A DNA stretch of 64,000 nucleotides from an uncultured Pontibacter sp. (GTDB taxonomy: Bacteria; Bacteroidota; Bacteroidia; Cytophagales; Hymenobacteraceae): NCBI RefSeq assembly GCF_947492645.1, contig NZ_CANLMZ010000016.1, positions 1-64,000 on the forward strand. Reading direction: 5' to 3'. The notes under the pieces are model-generated. The model was not told the DNA's origin. It made no database searches and was given only the letters and a program-made list of their open reading frames with translations. The position numbers were made by a program, and so were the translations under genes. This document shows positions 1 to 9,027 of the stretch, piece after piece. Position 1 is the first letter of the stretch. The number at the start of each line of letters is the position of its first letter.

Positions 1-82
1 CACAAACGTATTGGAGGTCTCAAATTAAAAAGTAATTTCGTCTCAAACCCGTCAACTTATATCAGGACGAGACATATAGATC

Positions 83-1522
83 TTAAAACTCTGCGTTTTG
101 CGGTGTTCTCGGGAAAGGAATCACATCCCGGATGTTACCCATGCCGGTAACAAACTGCACCATGCGCTCAAAGCCAAGGCCAAAGCCAGCATGCGGGCAA
201 CCTCCAAAGCGGCGGGTATCCAGATACCACCACAGGTCTTCTTCGTGAATGCCCACACCTTTCATGCGTTCTACCAAAATATCTAAACGCTCCTCACGCT
301 GCGAACCACCTACAATCTCGCCAATGCCCGGAGCAAGTATGTCCATGGCTGCCACGGTTTTGCCGTCGTCGTTCAGGCGCATGTAAAAGGCTTTGATATC
401 TTTCGGGTAATTAGTTACGATCACCGGCTTTTTAAAGTGCTTCTCTACCAGGTAACGCTCGTGCTCACTCTGCAGATCAATGCCCCAGCTAACGTCGTAC
501 TGGAATTTCTTCTTCTTGTAGTGGTTTGAGTTTACTAGGATGTCGATAGCCTCGGTATATGTTACGCGCTCGAAATCATTGTTTACTACAAACTCCAGCT
601 TCTCCAGCAAAGTCATTTCCTGGCGCTCATGCTGCGGCTTGCTTTTGTCTTCTTCTGCTAAACGCTGCCCCAGGAACTCAATATCCTCGCGGTTATGCTC
701 CAGCGCGTAGCGGATGATATACTTGATAAACTCCTCGGCCAGGTCGGCGTTCATTTTCAGGTCGTAGAAAGCCATTTCCGGCTCTATCATCCAGAACTCG
801 GCCAGGTGGCGCGTGGTGTTCGAGTTTTCGGCTCTAAACGTTGGTCCGAAAGTATAAATGTCGCTAAAGGCCATGGCTGCCAACTCGCCTTCCAGCTGCC
901 CCGATACAGTAAGGTTTGTTGCTTTCCCAAAAAAGTCTTCTGCGTAGTTTACCTGTCCGTCTTCTGTTTTAGGAGGGTTTACCGGGTCTAGCGTTGTTAC
1001 CCGGAACATTTCGCCAGCGCCCTCAGCATCTGATGCCGTGATGATAGGCGTGTGCATGTATACAAAGCCCTTCTCGTTAAAGAACCTGTGCACCGCAAAT
1101 GCAAGCGAGTTACGAACCCTGAACACAGCGCCAAAGGTGTTGGTGCGGAAGCGCAGGTGCGCTATCTCACGCAAAAACTCCAGCGAATGCGCTTTTTTCT
1201 GCAATGGGTATGTTTCAGGGTCGGCTTTGCCCAGTACTTCTATACTTGTAGCCTGTACTTCAAAAGCTTGCCCTTTGCCTTGCGAGGCAACCAGCGTGCC
1301 TATTACGGCAATGGCGGCGCCAGTAGTAACATCCTTAAGTGTCTCTTCGCTAAATTTTTCGGCTTCGGCCACTACCTGCAAATTATTTATCGTAGACCCG
1401 TCGTTCACGGCGATAAAATTCACAAACTTATTCCCGCGCTTTGTGCGCACCCAGCCTTTCAGCAGAACCTCCTGGTCTACTGCGGCACCCTGTAGCAGAT
1501 CTTTTACTTTTGTGCGTTGCAT
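83..1522 (-). CDS. asnS: Asparaginyl-tRNA synthetase
   Basis: Class II aminoacyl-tRNA synthetase that charges tRNA-Asn with asparagine in the cytoplasm. The 479-residue product has an N-terminal OB-fold anticodon-binding domain (about residues 18-100, with the GWVRTKR segment) and a class II catalytic domain. Motif 2 is visible as the [19 protein letters not shown] region and motif 3 as [10 protein letters not shown] at about 446-455. Serine and tyrosine rather than aspartyl-type residues in the substrate pocket, and an overall close resemblance to AsnS, argue against AspRS. Length is normal for a bacterial AsnS. It is a single gene, divergent from rpoN; the spacer of 287 nt holds both promoters. 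I saw no clear terminator in the 82 nt after its stop. Confidence 0.97.
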   Translation of the reverse strand: MQRTKVKDLLQGAAVDQEVLLKGWVRTKRGNKFVNFIAVNDGSTINNLQVVAEAEKFSEETLKDVTTGAAIAVIGTLVASQGKGQAFEVQATSIEVLGKADPETYPLQKKAHSLEFLREIAHLRFRTNTFGAVFRVRNSLAFAVHRFFNEKGFVYMHTPIITASDAEGAGEMFRVTTLDPVNPPKTEDGQVNYAEDFFGKATNLTVSGQLEGELAAMAFSDIYTFGPTFRAENSNTTRHLAEFWMIEPEMAFYDLKMNADLAEEFIKYIIRYALEHNREDIEFLGQRLAEEDKSKPQHERQEMTLLEKLEFVVNNDFERVTYTEAIDILVNSNHYKKKKFQYDVSWGIDLQSEHERYLVEKHFKKPVIVTNYPKDIKAFYMRLNDDGKTVAAMDILAPGIGEIVGGSQREERLDILVERMKGVGIHEEDLWWYLDTRRFGGCPHAGFGLGFERMVQFVTGMGNIRDVIPFPRTPQNAEF

Positions 1523-1737
1523 ATGTAATGGTTATTTGCCTGTATCAAAGGCACAAAATATCTTTTAAAGTATAAATTTACAATGAAATATAGGTAAAAT
1601 AACTGCGGGAAGCTATATATTAATAACTGCCTTATACTTACAGGCTAACCTCTGCTGTTACATCTCTAAAGGATACGTATGCCTTTGCTTTAAGCGTTTT
1701 TCAGAAAATCCCTCAAAGTAACGATATTTTAACCTTT

Positions 1738-1770
1738 TTTGTAAATGAGAGTAAAATTATCCTAAATTTG
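1738..1770 (+). promoter_or_regulatory. rpoN promoter (-33/-7 of Bacteroidota type)
   Basis: TTTG at 1738-1741 and TAAATTTG at 1763-1770 are separated by 21 nt. This matches the Bacteroidota primary-sigma pattern TTTG / TAnnTTTG (usual spacing 19-20). It lies about 40 nt before the rpoN start codon. Confidence 0.6.
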
Positions 1771-1809
1771 AAGGAGCACTAAACCGCCTCAAACTATTCT
1801 TCTAAAACT

Positions 1810-3249
1810 ATGCAGCGACTCGATTTAAGACAACTTTTATCCCAGAAGTTATCGCCGCAGCAGATACAATTTATCAAGCTGCTGCAGATACCTACTGCCG
1901 AGTTGGAAATGCGCATAAAAGAAGAACTCGAGATTAACCCTGCCCTGGAAGAAGGCCGCGAAGAAACTGCAGACGAGTACAGCGACACCGACGAGTACGA
2001 AGAAGAGTACAGCAAGGACGATGACCTTGACATTGACGACTACCTGCACGACGATGAAATAAGCGGTTACAAAATGCAGGGCGACCGTGGCGGCGATGAC
2101 GAAGAAGACCGTGAAATGCCCATCGCCATGACTTCTACGCTTACCGACTCGCTGATGGACCAGCTGGGCTTCCTGGACCTTGATGATAAGCAATACAGCA
2201 TCGGTATGCAGCTGATTGGTAGCATAGACAGCGATGGCTACATCCGCCGCGAACTTAGCTCTATTGCCAACGATCTGGCTTTTTCTCAGAACATCGAAAC
2301 AAGCGAAGAAGAAATAGAACAGGTACTGCACCTGATACAAACATTTGACCCTGCTGGCATTGGCGCCCGCGATTTGCCGGAGTGCCTTTTGCTGCAATTG
2401 GAGCGCCGCGAGCAGGACGAAATAACGCTGTTAGCCGAGCGCATCATCCGTGATATGTTTGATGAATTCACGAAGAAGCACTACTCTAAAATACAGAGCA
2501 AGTTTAATATATCGGAGGATGAGCTGAAGAAAGCCGTCGACGTGATCATCAAGCTTAACCCGAAGCCGGGTGGGGCAGGAGCAGGCATGGCGCGCATACA
2601 GTATATCATACCTGATTTTATACTTACCAACAACAACGGTGAGCTGGAGCTATCGCTGAACTCACGTAATGCCCCTGACCTTCGCATCAGCCGCTCTTAC
2701 TCCGAAATGTTTGACGCCTATGACAAGTCAGACAAAAAGGATAAGAAGCTGAAGGAGACGGTAACGTTTGTGAAGCAGAAACTGGATGCGGCCAAGTGGT
2801 TTATAGATGCCATTCGCCAGCGGCAGAACACGCTGCTGCGCACCATGGAAGCCATTATTAAGTACCAGCACGACTTTTTTCTGGAAGGTGACGAAAGCGA
2901 ATTGCGCCCCATGATCCTGAAAGACATTGCAGAGGAGATAGGCATGGACATCAGTACGGTAAGCCGTGTGGCCAACAGCAAAGCAGTACAAACCGAGTTC
3001 GGTATTTATCCGCTTAAATACTTCTTCTCAGAGGGTATTGCCACCGACTCCGGGGAAGATGCCAGCAGCCGCGAGGTAAAGCATATTCTAAAAGAGATTA
3101 TAGAAAACGAAAGCAAGCGCAAGCCGCTCTCCGATGAGAAGATAGAGAAAATGCTGAACGATAAAGGCTACAACATTGCCCGCCGTACCGTAGCAAAATA
3201 CAGGGAGCAGCTAAACATACCGGTGGCCCGCCTGCGTAAAGAGCTTTAA
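1810..3249 (+). CDS. rpoN: RNA polymerase sigma-54 factor
   Basis: Sigma-54, which recruits RNA polymerase to -24/-12 promoters that need AAA+ enhancer-binding activators. The 479-residue protein has the glutamine- and leucine-rich activator-interacting region I (about 1-45), a very acidic linker (about 48-90, rich in Asp/Glu), the core-binding domain, a helix-turn-helix near residues 375-400 (the DISTVSRVANSKAVQT segment) and the diagnostic RpoN box ARRTVAKYRE at about 457-466. Full length and intact. No sigma-54 activator or -24/-12 target promoter was recognised nearby. It has its own TAnnTTTG promoter and appears to be monocistronic; the next gene starts 112 nt downstream after an inverted repeat. 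Confidence 0.97.
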   Translation: MQRLDLRQLLSQKLSPQQIQFIKLLQIPTAELEMRIKEELEINPALEEGREETADEYSDTDEYEEEYSKDDDLDIDDYLHDDEISGYKMQGDRGGDDEEDREMPIAMTSTLTDSLMDQLGFLDLDDKQYSIGMQLIGSIDSDGYIRRELSSIANDLAFSQNIETSEEEIEQVLHLIQTFDPAGIGARDLPECLLLQLERREQDEITLLAERIIRDMFDEFTKKHYSKIQSKFNISEDELKKAVDVIIKLNPKPGGAGAGMARIQYIIPDFILTNNNGELELSLNSRNAPDLRISRSYSEMFDAYDKSDKKDKKLKETVTFVKQKLDAAKWFIDAIRQRQNTLLRTMEAIIKYQHDFFLEGDESELRPMILKDIAEEIGMDISTVSRVANSKAVQTEFGIYPLKYFFSEGIATDSGEDASSREVKHILKEIIENESKRKPLSDEKIEKMLNDKGYNIARRTVAKYREQLNIPVARLRKEL

Positions 3250-3255
3250 TCCGGA

Positions 3256-3345
3256 ATTATGAATGCTGAGTTAAAAACCAAAAATTTCAGCAAGCTAAAA
3301 TCTGTTTAAGTATAAACTCTGATAATTCATCATTCATAATCAATT
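3256..3345. repeat. Interrupted inverted repeat ATTATGAATG / CATTCATAAT
   Basis: The 10-nt word ATTATGAATG just after the rpoN stop returns as its exact reverse complement about 75 nt later, before the PAP2-like gene. The two arms enclose an AT-rich stretch with one AAGTATAA copy. A second region of similar composition, repeated AATTATGAATTA/CGTAATTC words, lies at 21672-21757. They may be relics of a small palindromic repeat family; this is a guess from composition. Confidence 0.4.
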
Positions 3346-3361
3346 AACGCATCAGCATAAA

Positions 3362-3982
3362 GTGAACCGTTCTTTGGCGCAGGCGCTGTCTGTGGTGTTT
3401 CATCCGCTACTTCTGCCCACTTATTTATTTGCATTTATACTTTACTACATGCCGGCGGCTATGCTCACATTGCCGTTAGAGAGCCGCTGGGTGGTGATGG
3501 GCATTGTAGTGCTGTCTACGTTTGTGGTGCCTGGCATTGGCGCTTACACCATGGTACGCATGGGCCAGCTGGACTCGCTGGAGATGGACAGGCGGGAGCA
3601 GCGGGGATTGCCTTTGCTTTTTACTGCTATATGCTACGCTACAACAGCTTACCTGCTGTACAGAACATCTGCCCTGGATGATATCTTTTTCTTTGTGATG
3701 GGCCTTATTGCGGCTTCTGTGTTTCTGACCTATTTCGTGTCGCTGTTCTGGAAAGTAAGTGCCCATGGCGTAGGCCTGGGAGGAACTTTGGGATTGCTGC
3801 TGGTGCTTAACCGCCTGATGCCCGATGGCTCTATCACGATGGCTATTGTAGTGGTAGTGGCGCTTAGCGGAGCGGTTTTATCGGCAAGGCTGGCTCTAAA
3901 CGCGCATACGCCCGCCCAGGTATATGCAGGTTATGGGGCTGGATTTTTATTAACCATAGTTACGGCATACATCGCTTATTAA
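3362..3982 (+). CDS. PAP2-superfamily-like integral membrane protein
   Basis: A 206-residue, almost wholly hydrophobic protein with about six membrane spans. It carries degenerate landmarks of the PAP2 phosphatase superfamily: a basic DRREQRGLP segment on the cytoplasmic side (near residues 76-84), SAHG near 136-139 in place of PSGH, and an Arg...His pair in the segment ARLALNAHTPAQ (near 180-191) in place of SRx5H. Family members dephosphorylate lipid phosphates, but the third motif lacks the usual Asp, so activity is uncertain. The start is a GTG; there is no obvious ribosome-binding site, as usual in this phylum. Bacteroidota carry many such proteins of about 200 residues, annotated only as PAP2 family. 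Function is not established here. Confidence 0.6.
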   Translation: MNRSLAQALSVVFHPLLLPTYLFAFILYYMPAAMLTLPLESRWVVMGIVVLSTFVVPGIGAYTMVRMGQLDSLEMDRREQRGLPLLFTAICYATTAYLLYRTSALDDIFFFVMGLIAASVFLTYFVSLFWKVSAHGVGLGGTLGLLLVLNRLMPDGSITMAIVVVVALSGAVLSARLALNAHTPAQVYAGYGAGFLLTIVTAYIAY

Positions 3983-4033
3983 AGCAGCAGACGCTTTGAA
4001 AAAGCGCCTGCTGCCAAAGTATAAATCGCAACG

Positions 4034-5428
4034 TTACTGTTTAATTATTCTCCTGGTTACGTTGGCGTTGTTATCGTCGGTTATGCGCACCATGTAAATT
4101 CCTGCTGGCAATGTGCTCACGTCTACTGTTGTAATAGGGTTTAGCTTGTGCTGCTCGTGTACTTTCTGGCCTGTGATGCTGTAAATGTTGAGAGTGCCAT
4201 TGCGTACCTTCGTTGCATCTACAGTTACGCGTAAGCTGTTTTGCACCGGGTTAGGGTATACTTCAGTTGCTTTGGCAAGCACGTCGTCGGCTGCGCTGGT
4301 AATGGTAATAGTTGTAAAGTCGGTGTATGTGTAGCGTTCTGCATTTACGAAAGCATTTGTGCCTGCATTGTAATCCTGAACTATAATCTGGGTGATAGCG
4401 CCATTGTTGTCACGGGTTAAGGTAGACCTTTCTTCGGTGCTGCGCACCCAGGTGTTTGTGCCCTCGTCATACACTTCTTCCAGTAAGCCAACAGTTGGGT
4501 CTGAGATATAAGGCTCGGCGGAGGTAAGTATAGTGGAGGTGGTACGCAGGGTAGGCGTGGTGGTGGTTCCTTCTACGTCATACGCTGTTTCCACCATTGT
4601 CTGGGTTTGGTTGGCGGTGTTCTGGCTGTACTGAAACTCGTATTTATACTTGTTCCAGACATTGTTCATCGCATCAAACACCTCCAGAAAATAGCTGCTT
4701 CTGTTGCCAGAGTTGCCTACGTATGCTATTTCAGTTTCTCTTTCAACTTCAACCCACTCTGCACCCTCCCGGTCGTAAGTCGTTAGGCTGGTAGGCCTGT
4801 TGTCGGTGCCGGTATAGCCATAAGTGGTGCGTTCCGATAGTTCCCAGCCATTTGTCTGCGAGCCAGGAATAGCCGAGAAAGATTCAGTAATTGTTTCAGT
4901 AACACGCCCATTCGTTACATTGTTTGTATTACGTATTCCCAGCATCAAATTCCAGGCAGTACCGCTCCAGCTGTAAAGCCCGTAATTCTTTAATAACTCG
5001 CCCTCCAGTTCAATGGTCATTCTGCTGGAGTTTACCCATGCATTGTTTTCCCACTCCTTTACGATAAGCTCGGTGTTGATGCCCTGGCTGTTGTACACAT
5101 AGGTATATTGCGCAGAGTTAGTATTGCTAGGTAACTCAACCTCGGTTACAGTTTCTAACTGGCCGCGGTTGTTGTAAGTAAAAGAGGCACGGCCTTGATC
5201 TTCCCATTGGTTGTTTTCGCCCCATGTAGCATAGGTTTCCGTTTGAGGAACACGAATGGTCTGGGCTGCTGCAGAACGAGCGTTTTCAGAGCTTGCCCGC
5301 TTCTGTACGCGCTCTAAAGCAGCCTTAAAAACCGGATTGTCTAGCCCGAGAGGGGCCTTTTGCGCCTGAAGTGCAGGATGCAACAGAAGCGCTGCTGCAG
5401 AAAGCAGAAAGGTAAAAACTTTTTTCAT
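4034..5428 (-). CDS. Secreted T9SS type A sorting-domain protein with YD/RHS-like repeats
   Basis: A 464-residue secreted protein. It has an N-terminal Sec signal peptide (about residues 1-22, ending LQA). The body is rich in Tyr, Thr and Asn with recurring short units of the type YNNRGQLETVTE, TYVYNSQG and ITQIIVQDYN, which look like loose YD/RHS-type beta repeats. The last ~75 residues form a T9SS type A sorting domain: YPNPVQNSL, LNIYSITGQKV, TLPAGIYMVRI and a basic IIKQ end. Such tails direct export across the outer membrane by the type IX system and are cleaved on attachment or release. No enzymatic domain was recognised. Monocistronic, convergent with the PAP2-like gene. Function unknown. 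Confidence 0.8.
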   Translation of the reverse strand: MKKVFTFLLSAAALLLHPALQAQKAPLGLDNPVFKAALERVQKRASSENARSAAAQTIRVPQTETYATWGENNQWEDQGRASFTYNNRGQLETVTEVELPSNTNSAQYTYVYNSQGINTELIVKEWENNAWVNSSRMTIELEGELLKNYGLYSWSGTAWNLMLGIRNTNNVTNGRVTETITESFSAIPGSQTNGWELSERTTYGYTGTDNRPTSLTTYDREGAEWVEVERETEIAYVGNSGNRSSYFLEVFDAMNNVWNKYKYEFQYSQNTANQTQTMVETAYDVEGTTTTPTLRTTSTILTSAEPYISDPTVGLLEEVYDEGTNTWVRSTEERSTLTRDNNGAITQIIVQDYNAGTNAFVNAERYTYTDFTTITITSAADDVLAKATEVYPNPVQNSLRVTVDATKVRNGTLNIYSITGQKVHEQHKLNPITTVDVSTLPAGIYMVRITDDNNANVTRRIIKQ

Positions 5429-5617
5429 AGTAATGTATAGTTATAGGTTTGGTAGCATACTCAGCTATAGTTTCTATAGCCTTGGTTATCAGTCTGTAAA
5501 CTGATTAAATTAGGGCAAATATAACATCAGGAGAAATAAGTTGTATTAGTTTATGCCATAAAAATATAAAAATATTTATTTAACATCAGATGTAGTATGG
5601 GGCAGGCGGCTTATACC

Positions 5618-5647
5618 TTGCCAAACGCAGCTGTTTTATTAACTTTG
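5618..5647 (+). promoter_or_regulatory. Promoter of the enoyl-CoA hydratase gene
   Basis: TTG at 5618-5620 and TAACTTTG at 5640-5647 with 19 nt between them match the Bacteroidota -33/-7 consensus. The start codon follows 22 nt after the -7 element. Confidence 0.6.
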
Positions 5648-5669
5648 ACTATCTCAAAAACTATAAGAT

Positions 5670-6452
5670 ATGACCTACGAGTGTTTACTATATGAGGTGC
5701 AGGACGGAATAGCCACCATCACCTTAAACAGACCGGATGTTTTTAATGCCTTTAACGACCAGCAGAGCTATGATTTGCAGGATGCGCTAAAGCAGGTAGC
5801 CCGCGACGAACAGGTGCGTGTGGTGGTGCTGACGGGTGCCGGAAAGGCTTTTTGCTCTGGCCAGGATTTGAAAGCCATTGCCAGCGCCAGCAAACGAGAT
5901 CTGTCGGAGTCTTTAGAGAAGCGCTACAACCCGATTATACGCGCGATGCGCAACTTGCCTAAGCCTATCATCTGCAAACTAAACGGTGTGGCTGCAGGTG
6001 CTGGTTGCTCGCTTGCCCTGGCCTGCGATATGGTAGTGGCCTCTACGGCTGCAAGTATGATAGAGGTGTTTGTAAACGTTGGACTGGTACTGGATTCTGG
6101 ATCTTCTTTTTTCCTGCCTCGCGTGGTTGGGTCTTTAAAAGCTTTCGAGTTGAGCACGCTGGGCTCTAAAGTAAGCGCAGCAGAAGCCCTGCAGCTAGGA
6201 ATGGTAAACAAAGTAGTTGCCCCTGAAGAGTTGGACGCAGCTGTTGCCGAACTTGCTGCACGCTATGCCGCGAGTCCTACCAAAGCTATCGGCCTGATGA
6301 AGAAGATGCTGAACAAGTCGTTTAGCTCTACCCTGGATGAGATGCTGGACTACGAAGCGTATTGCCAGAAAATAGCCGGAAACTCAGAAGATTATAAAGA
6401 AGGCGTTACGGCCTTTAACGAGAAACGGAAGCCGCAATTTAAGGGAGCATAA
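5670..6452 (+). CDS. paaG: Enoyl-CoA hydratase/isomerase family protein, PaaG-like
   Basis: Crotonase-fold CoA enzyme of 260 residues. The oxyanion-hole segments are visible as CSGQDLKAI (about 61-69) and the GVAAGAGCSLALACDMVVAS block (about 107-126). Along its length it resembles E. coli PaaG, the ring-1,2-epoxyphenylacetyl-CoA isomerase of aerobic phenylacetate catabolism, including the YNPIIR and LPKPIIC segments and the C-terminal DYKEGVTAFNEKR. No other paa gene lies in the window. The assignment therefore rests on sequence resemblance alone, and a general beta-oxidation hydratase/isomerase is the alternative. It has its own promoter and terminator, so it is probably monocistronic. Full length. 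Confidence 0.8.
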   Translation: MTYECLLYEVQDGIATITLNRPDVFNAFNDQQSYDLQDALKQVARDEQVRVVVLTGAGKAFCSGQDLKAIASASKRDLSESLEKRYNPIIRAMRNLPKPIICKLNGVAAGAGCSLALACDMVVASTAASMIEVFVNVGLVLDSGSSFFLPRVVGSLKAFELSTLGSKVSAAEALQLGMVNKVVAPEELDAAVAELAARYAASPTKAIGLMKKMLNKSFSSTLDEMLDYEAYCQKIAGNSEDYKEGVTAFNEKRKPQFKGA

Positions 6453-6474
6453 GTGCCTAGATGATCTCGAAGAG

Positions 6475-6502
6475 AAGCCAGCCATTGCGCTGGCTTTTTT
6501 TA
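6475..6502 (+). terminator. Rho-independent terminator after the PaaG-like gene
   Basis: Arms AAGCCAGC and GCTGGCTT close a 6-nt loop and are followed by a run of T. It begins 22 nt after the stop codon. Confidence 0.85.
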
Positions 6503-6642
6503 TGCTAATACTTTTTTATGTTACACCTAAAGTAAAAGTGCGTATACTCTAAAAACCACCAGTAACTACTTTAAAGCGTGGTTTTATCTGTAGCATTTAT
6601 ACTAAGTATGGTAATGGAATTTACTTTTTAAACCCTCAACCT

Positions 6643-7356
6643 ATGGAAAGAAAACTAAACCTTTTGCTTGTGCTTGTGGCCATAGTGCTTGCTGTGCCCG
6701 CCAAAGCGCAAAATTGCAGCGACTACATGCTGCTAAACAATAACACACAGTACGAGATTTTAACTTATAACCAGAAAGACAAGCTTATGAGCAAAGCCAC
6801 CTATGTGGTTACTAACGTGAACACTAACAACAATAGGGTAGAGGCTACCGTGCAAACTCAGGTGTATGACAACAAGGATAAGCTAAGCTCTGAAGGGGAG
6901 TTTATAATCGGGTGCGATGGCGGCACCATTTCGATGGACATGCGCTCTTTGATGAACCCCGGAATGATGGATGCTTATAAGAATATGGATGTAAGTATGG
7001 AGGGCGACAAAATGCTGTACCCGGGCAACCTGCAAACTGGCCAGAAGCTGGAAGACGGAACCATGACCATTACTGTGAAAGATAAGAGCAGCGGCCAGAA
7101 CATCAGCACCATGACCATGAAAATTATTGACCGCACAGTAGAAGGCAAGGAAAGTATAAAAGTGCCTGCCGGTACCTACGACAGCTTTAAGATAAGCCAG
7201 CGTACTGAAATGGAAAACCAGGCAATGGGCATGAAGATGCCAGGTATGAAAATACAGACCGTGGAATATTATGTACCTAAAATTGGCATGGTGCGATCAG
7301 AAAGCTACCGCAATGGCAAGTTAATGTCGTATAGCGTTCTAAATAAAGTTAATTAA
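6643..7356 (+). CDS. Secreted TapB/DUF3108-like protein
   Basis: A 237-residue exported protein with a clear Sec signal peptide (about 1-22, ending AKA|QN). The mature part is predicted to be mostly beta. It has the layout of the DUF3108/TapB-type beta-barrel proteins common in Bacteroidota: an N-terminal strand set with a conserved Cys (GCDGG), a MLYPGNLQTGQKL stretch, then VPAGTYDSFKISQ and a final YYVPKIGMVRSE motif. Four Met-rich stretches occur (for example around residues 188-200). The biochemical role is not known. Monocistronic; it ends in a long hairpin shared with the convergent gene at 7443. Confidence 0.6.
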   Translation: MERKLNLLLVLVAIVLAVPAKAQNCSDYMLLNNNTQYEILTYNQKDKLMSKATYVVTNVNTNNNRVEATVQTQVYDNKDKLSSEGEFIIGCDGGTISMDMRSLMNPGMMDAYKNMDVSMEGDKMLYPGNLQTGQKLEDGTMTITVKDKSSGQNISTMTMKIIDRTVEGKESIKVPAGTYDSFKISQRTEMENQAMGMKMPGMKIQTVEYYVPKIGMVRSESYRNGKLMSYSVLNKVN

Positions 7357-7373
7357 CGAGCCACTTATAATTT

Positions 7374-7424
7374 AAAAACACAAGAGCCGGTTACAAAGTA
7401 TGTGTAACCGGCTCTTGTGTTTTT
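7374..7424. terminator. Bidirectional terminator hairpin, 22-bp stem
   Basis: Two 22-nt arms (7374-7395 and 7403-7424) are exact reverse complements around a 7-nt loop AAGTATG. There is an A-run before and a T-run after, so it can terminate both convergent genes. Confidence 0.9.
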
Positions 7425-7442
7425 AAAGGCACTTATACTTTG

Positions 7443-8141
7443 TCAAAAAGAATAGCCCACCGAAAAGTTAAGCTGTGGGAGAGGCATCAGGAATATAGCT
7501 GAGTTTGTCTCGGCAACTACTGCATGACCTATGATGTTATCGGTTAGTAACTCATCGGCACCTACAGAGCGGGCGTACTTTACACGGCCTCCTAAAGCGG
7601 CTCCTGCCTCTAAGGTAAAATGCTTGCCTAGCATAAATTGCCAGCCAAATTGGTAGCTCAGGTCAAGGGAGTTTTGGTAGAGGCGGCCCACAAAACGATA
7701 GTTGGGGTCTGCTGGCGACAGGTCCTGCTGCCCAAATGCATTCTCTTCGAAGATGAGCAGGCGGTAACCAAACGCAGGGCCATGATAAAACCCAAACGGC
7801 GCCAACCTCTTTTTAGAAGTATAATGGCGCTGGCTCATCCTGATGCCTACACCATTAACGCGCTTATCTTCCGGTAAAAAGCCTGAACTTTTAAAGTATG
7901 CGCTGTAAATATAACTTAAGCCTAACTCATTGGCTACCTTAGAGGAACGAAGCTTTTCATAAGCTAAACTTATTTCACCAAAGTCAAGGGGCCTGAACTT
8001 GATGAGGCGGTCATGTGCCGGGTTTATTACATTATTCTCTATGTCTGCCAGGTCATCATCCTGGGCTTGTGCTGTGGCCATAGGCGCAAGTGCAATGGCT
8101 AGTATACATACTATCCACTTAAAATAATCCATGTGTTTCAT
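7443..8141 (-). CDS. Putative envelope beta-barrel protein, exported
   Basis: A 232-residue protein with a signal peptide (about 1-27, ending TAQA). The mature part alternates polar and aromatic residues in stretches such as GISLAYEKLRSS, GLSYIYSAYF, FGFYHGPAFGYRL, LDLSYQFGWQF and a C-terminal LNFSVGYSF. The last residue is Phe, as in outer-membrane beta-barrels. It resembles the small DUF3575-type barrels of Bacteroidota, but I cannot assign a family with certainty. The start could be Met1 (8141) or Met4 (8132). Monocistronic and convergent with the TapB-like gene. Confidence 0.55.
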   Translation of the reverse strand: MKHMDYFKWIVCILAIALAPMATAQAQDDDLADIENNVINPAHDRLIKFRPLDFGEISLAYEKLRSSKVANELGLSYIYSAYFKSSGFLPEDKRVNGVGIRMSQRHYTSKKRLAPFGFYHGPAFGYRLLIFEENAFGQQDLSPADPNYRFVGRLYQNSLDLSYQFGWQFMLGKHFTLEAGAALGGRVKYARSVGADELLTDNIIGHAVVAETNSAIFLMPLPQLNFSVGYSF

Positions 8142-8354
8142 AAACTAACAAAAAAATAAGCAAGCCCCATAGCAACATGCAAAGGCCCATAGTATAAGTC
8201 TCCTACTTAACTATAAGTTCTATCAAGTTTTGCACTATGCAATGTTATCGGCTGTAAATAAGGCAACAGGCCCCTAATTAATAACTCAGTAAGTATAAGG
8301 GCGTATACTCAACTGTTCTAGTACTATTTACATGAAATATAAAAGACTAAAATT

Positions 8355-8933
8355 ATGAAAAAAGTTGCATCAACAGGGCTGTTCTTAGCAGCATTCTTAT
8401 TCGGGATAGTGTCCTGTAACCAAGAGCAAGGTGCCGTAGAAGAGGCACAGCAAACCAACGAGCAGATGGCCGAAGGTACTGAGATGGAAGACCAGATGAC
8501 AGAGCAATCTGATTTTATGACCCGAGCAGCCAGTAGCGGCATGCTGGAGGTAGAGGCAGGCAAACTGGCGCAGCAGAAAGCCCAGAACGCTGAAGTTAAG
8601 AAGTATGGCGAAATGATGGTAACCGAACATACGGCAGCCAACAAAGAGCTTATGGCGCTGGCACAGCAAAAAAATGTTGTGGTGCCGGATAGCATGAGCC
8701 AGAACCACATGGACCAAATGCAAAGCCTGCGCGACAAAACAGGTGCAGATTTTGACAAAGAGTACATGGACCTGATGGTAACTTCTCATGAAGAAGCTGT
8801 TACCTTGTTCGAGGATGCATCTAACAACATACAGGATACTGAGGTAAAGAATTTTGCAAGCACAACGCTTCCTAAGCTGCGCCAACACCACGAAAGAGCT
8901 CAGCAGTTAAAAGATGTAATTGATAAGCAGTAG
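8355..8933 (+). CDS. DUF4142 lipoprotein, copy 1
   Basis: A 192-residue protein with a lipoprotein signal peptide (lipobox GIVSC, Cys at about 22), then a low-complexity Glu/Gln/Met-rich linker (about 24-55). It ends in a helical DUF4142 domain (about 55-190) with the typical features: ASSGMLEVEAGKLAQQKAQ, VKKYGEMMVTEHTAANKEL and a C-terminal HHERAQQL. DUF4142 domains form ferritin-like four-helix bundles; their function is unknown, though genetic links to envelope stress have been proposed. A second DUF4142 lipoprotein follows 94 nt downstream on the same strand. The two are similar in plan but diverged in sequence, so an old tandem duplication is likely. Confidence 0.85.
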   Translation: MKKVASTGLFLAAFLFGIVSCNQEQGAVEEAQQTNEQMAEGTEMEDQMTEQSDFMTRAASSGMLEVEAGKLAQQKAQNAEVKKYGEMMVTEHTAANKELMALAQQKNVVVPDSMSQNHMDQMQSLRDKTGADFDKEYMDLMVTSHEEAVTLFEDASNNIQDTEVKNFASTTLPKLRQHHERAQQLKDVIDKQ

Positions 8934-9027
8934 TAGTCTGATTATATTGCAGCTATCTAATGTTAAAGCTAGTAAAGCATCTGCGAGGTATACTTGCAGA
9001 TGCTTTATACATAAAAAATAATCACAG

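Noticed and set aside
1849-2397. A long antisense frame inside rpoN
   Set aside because: It has no recognisable protein pattern and overlaps the well-supported rpoN; it is a shadow of biased codon use.
5670-6452. A phenylacetate degradation cluster
   Set aside because: Only the PaaG-like gene is present; no other paa gene is next to it.
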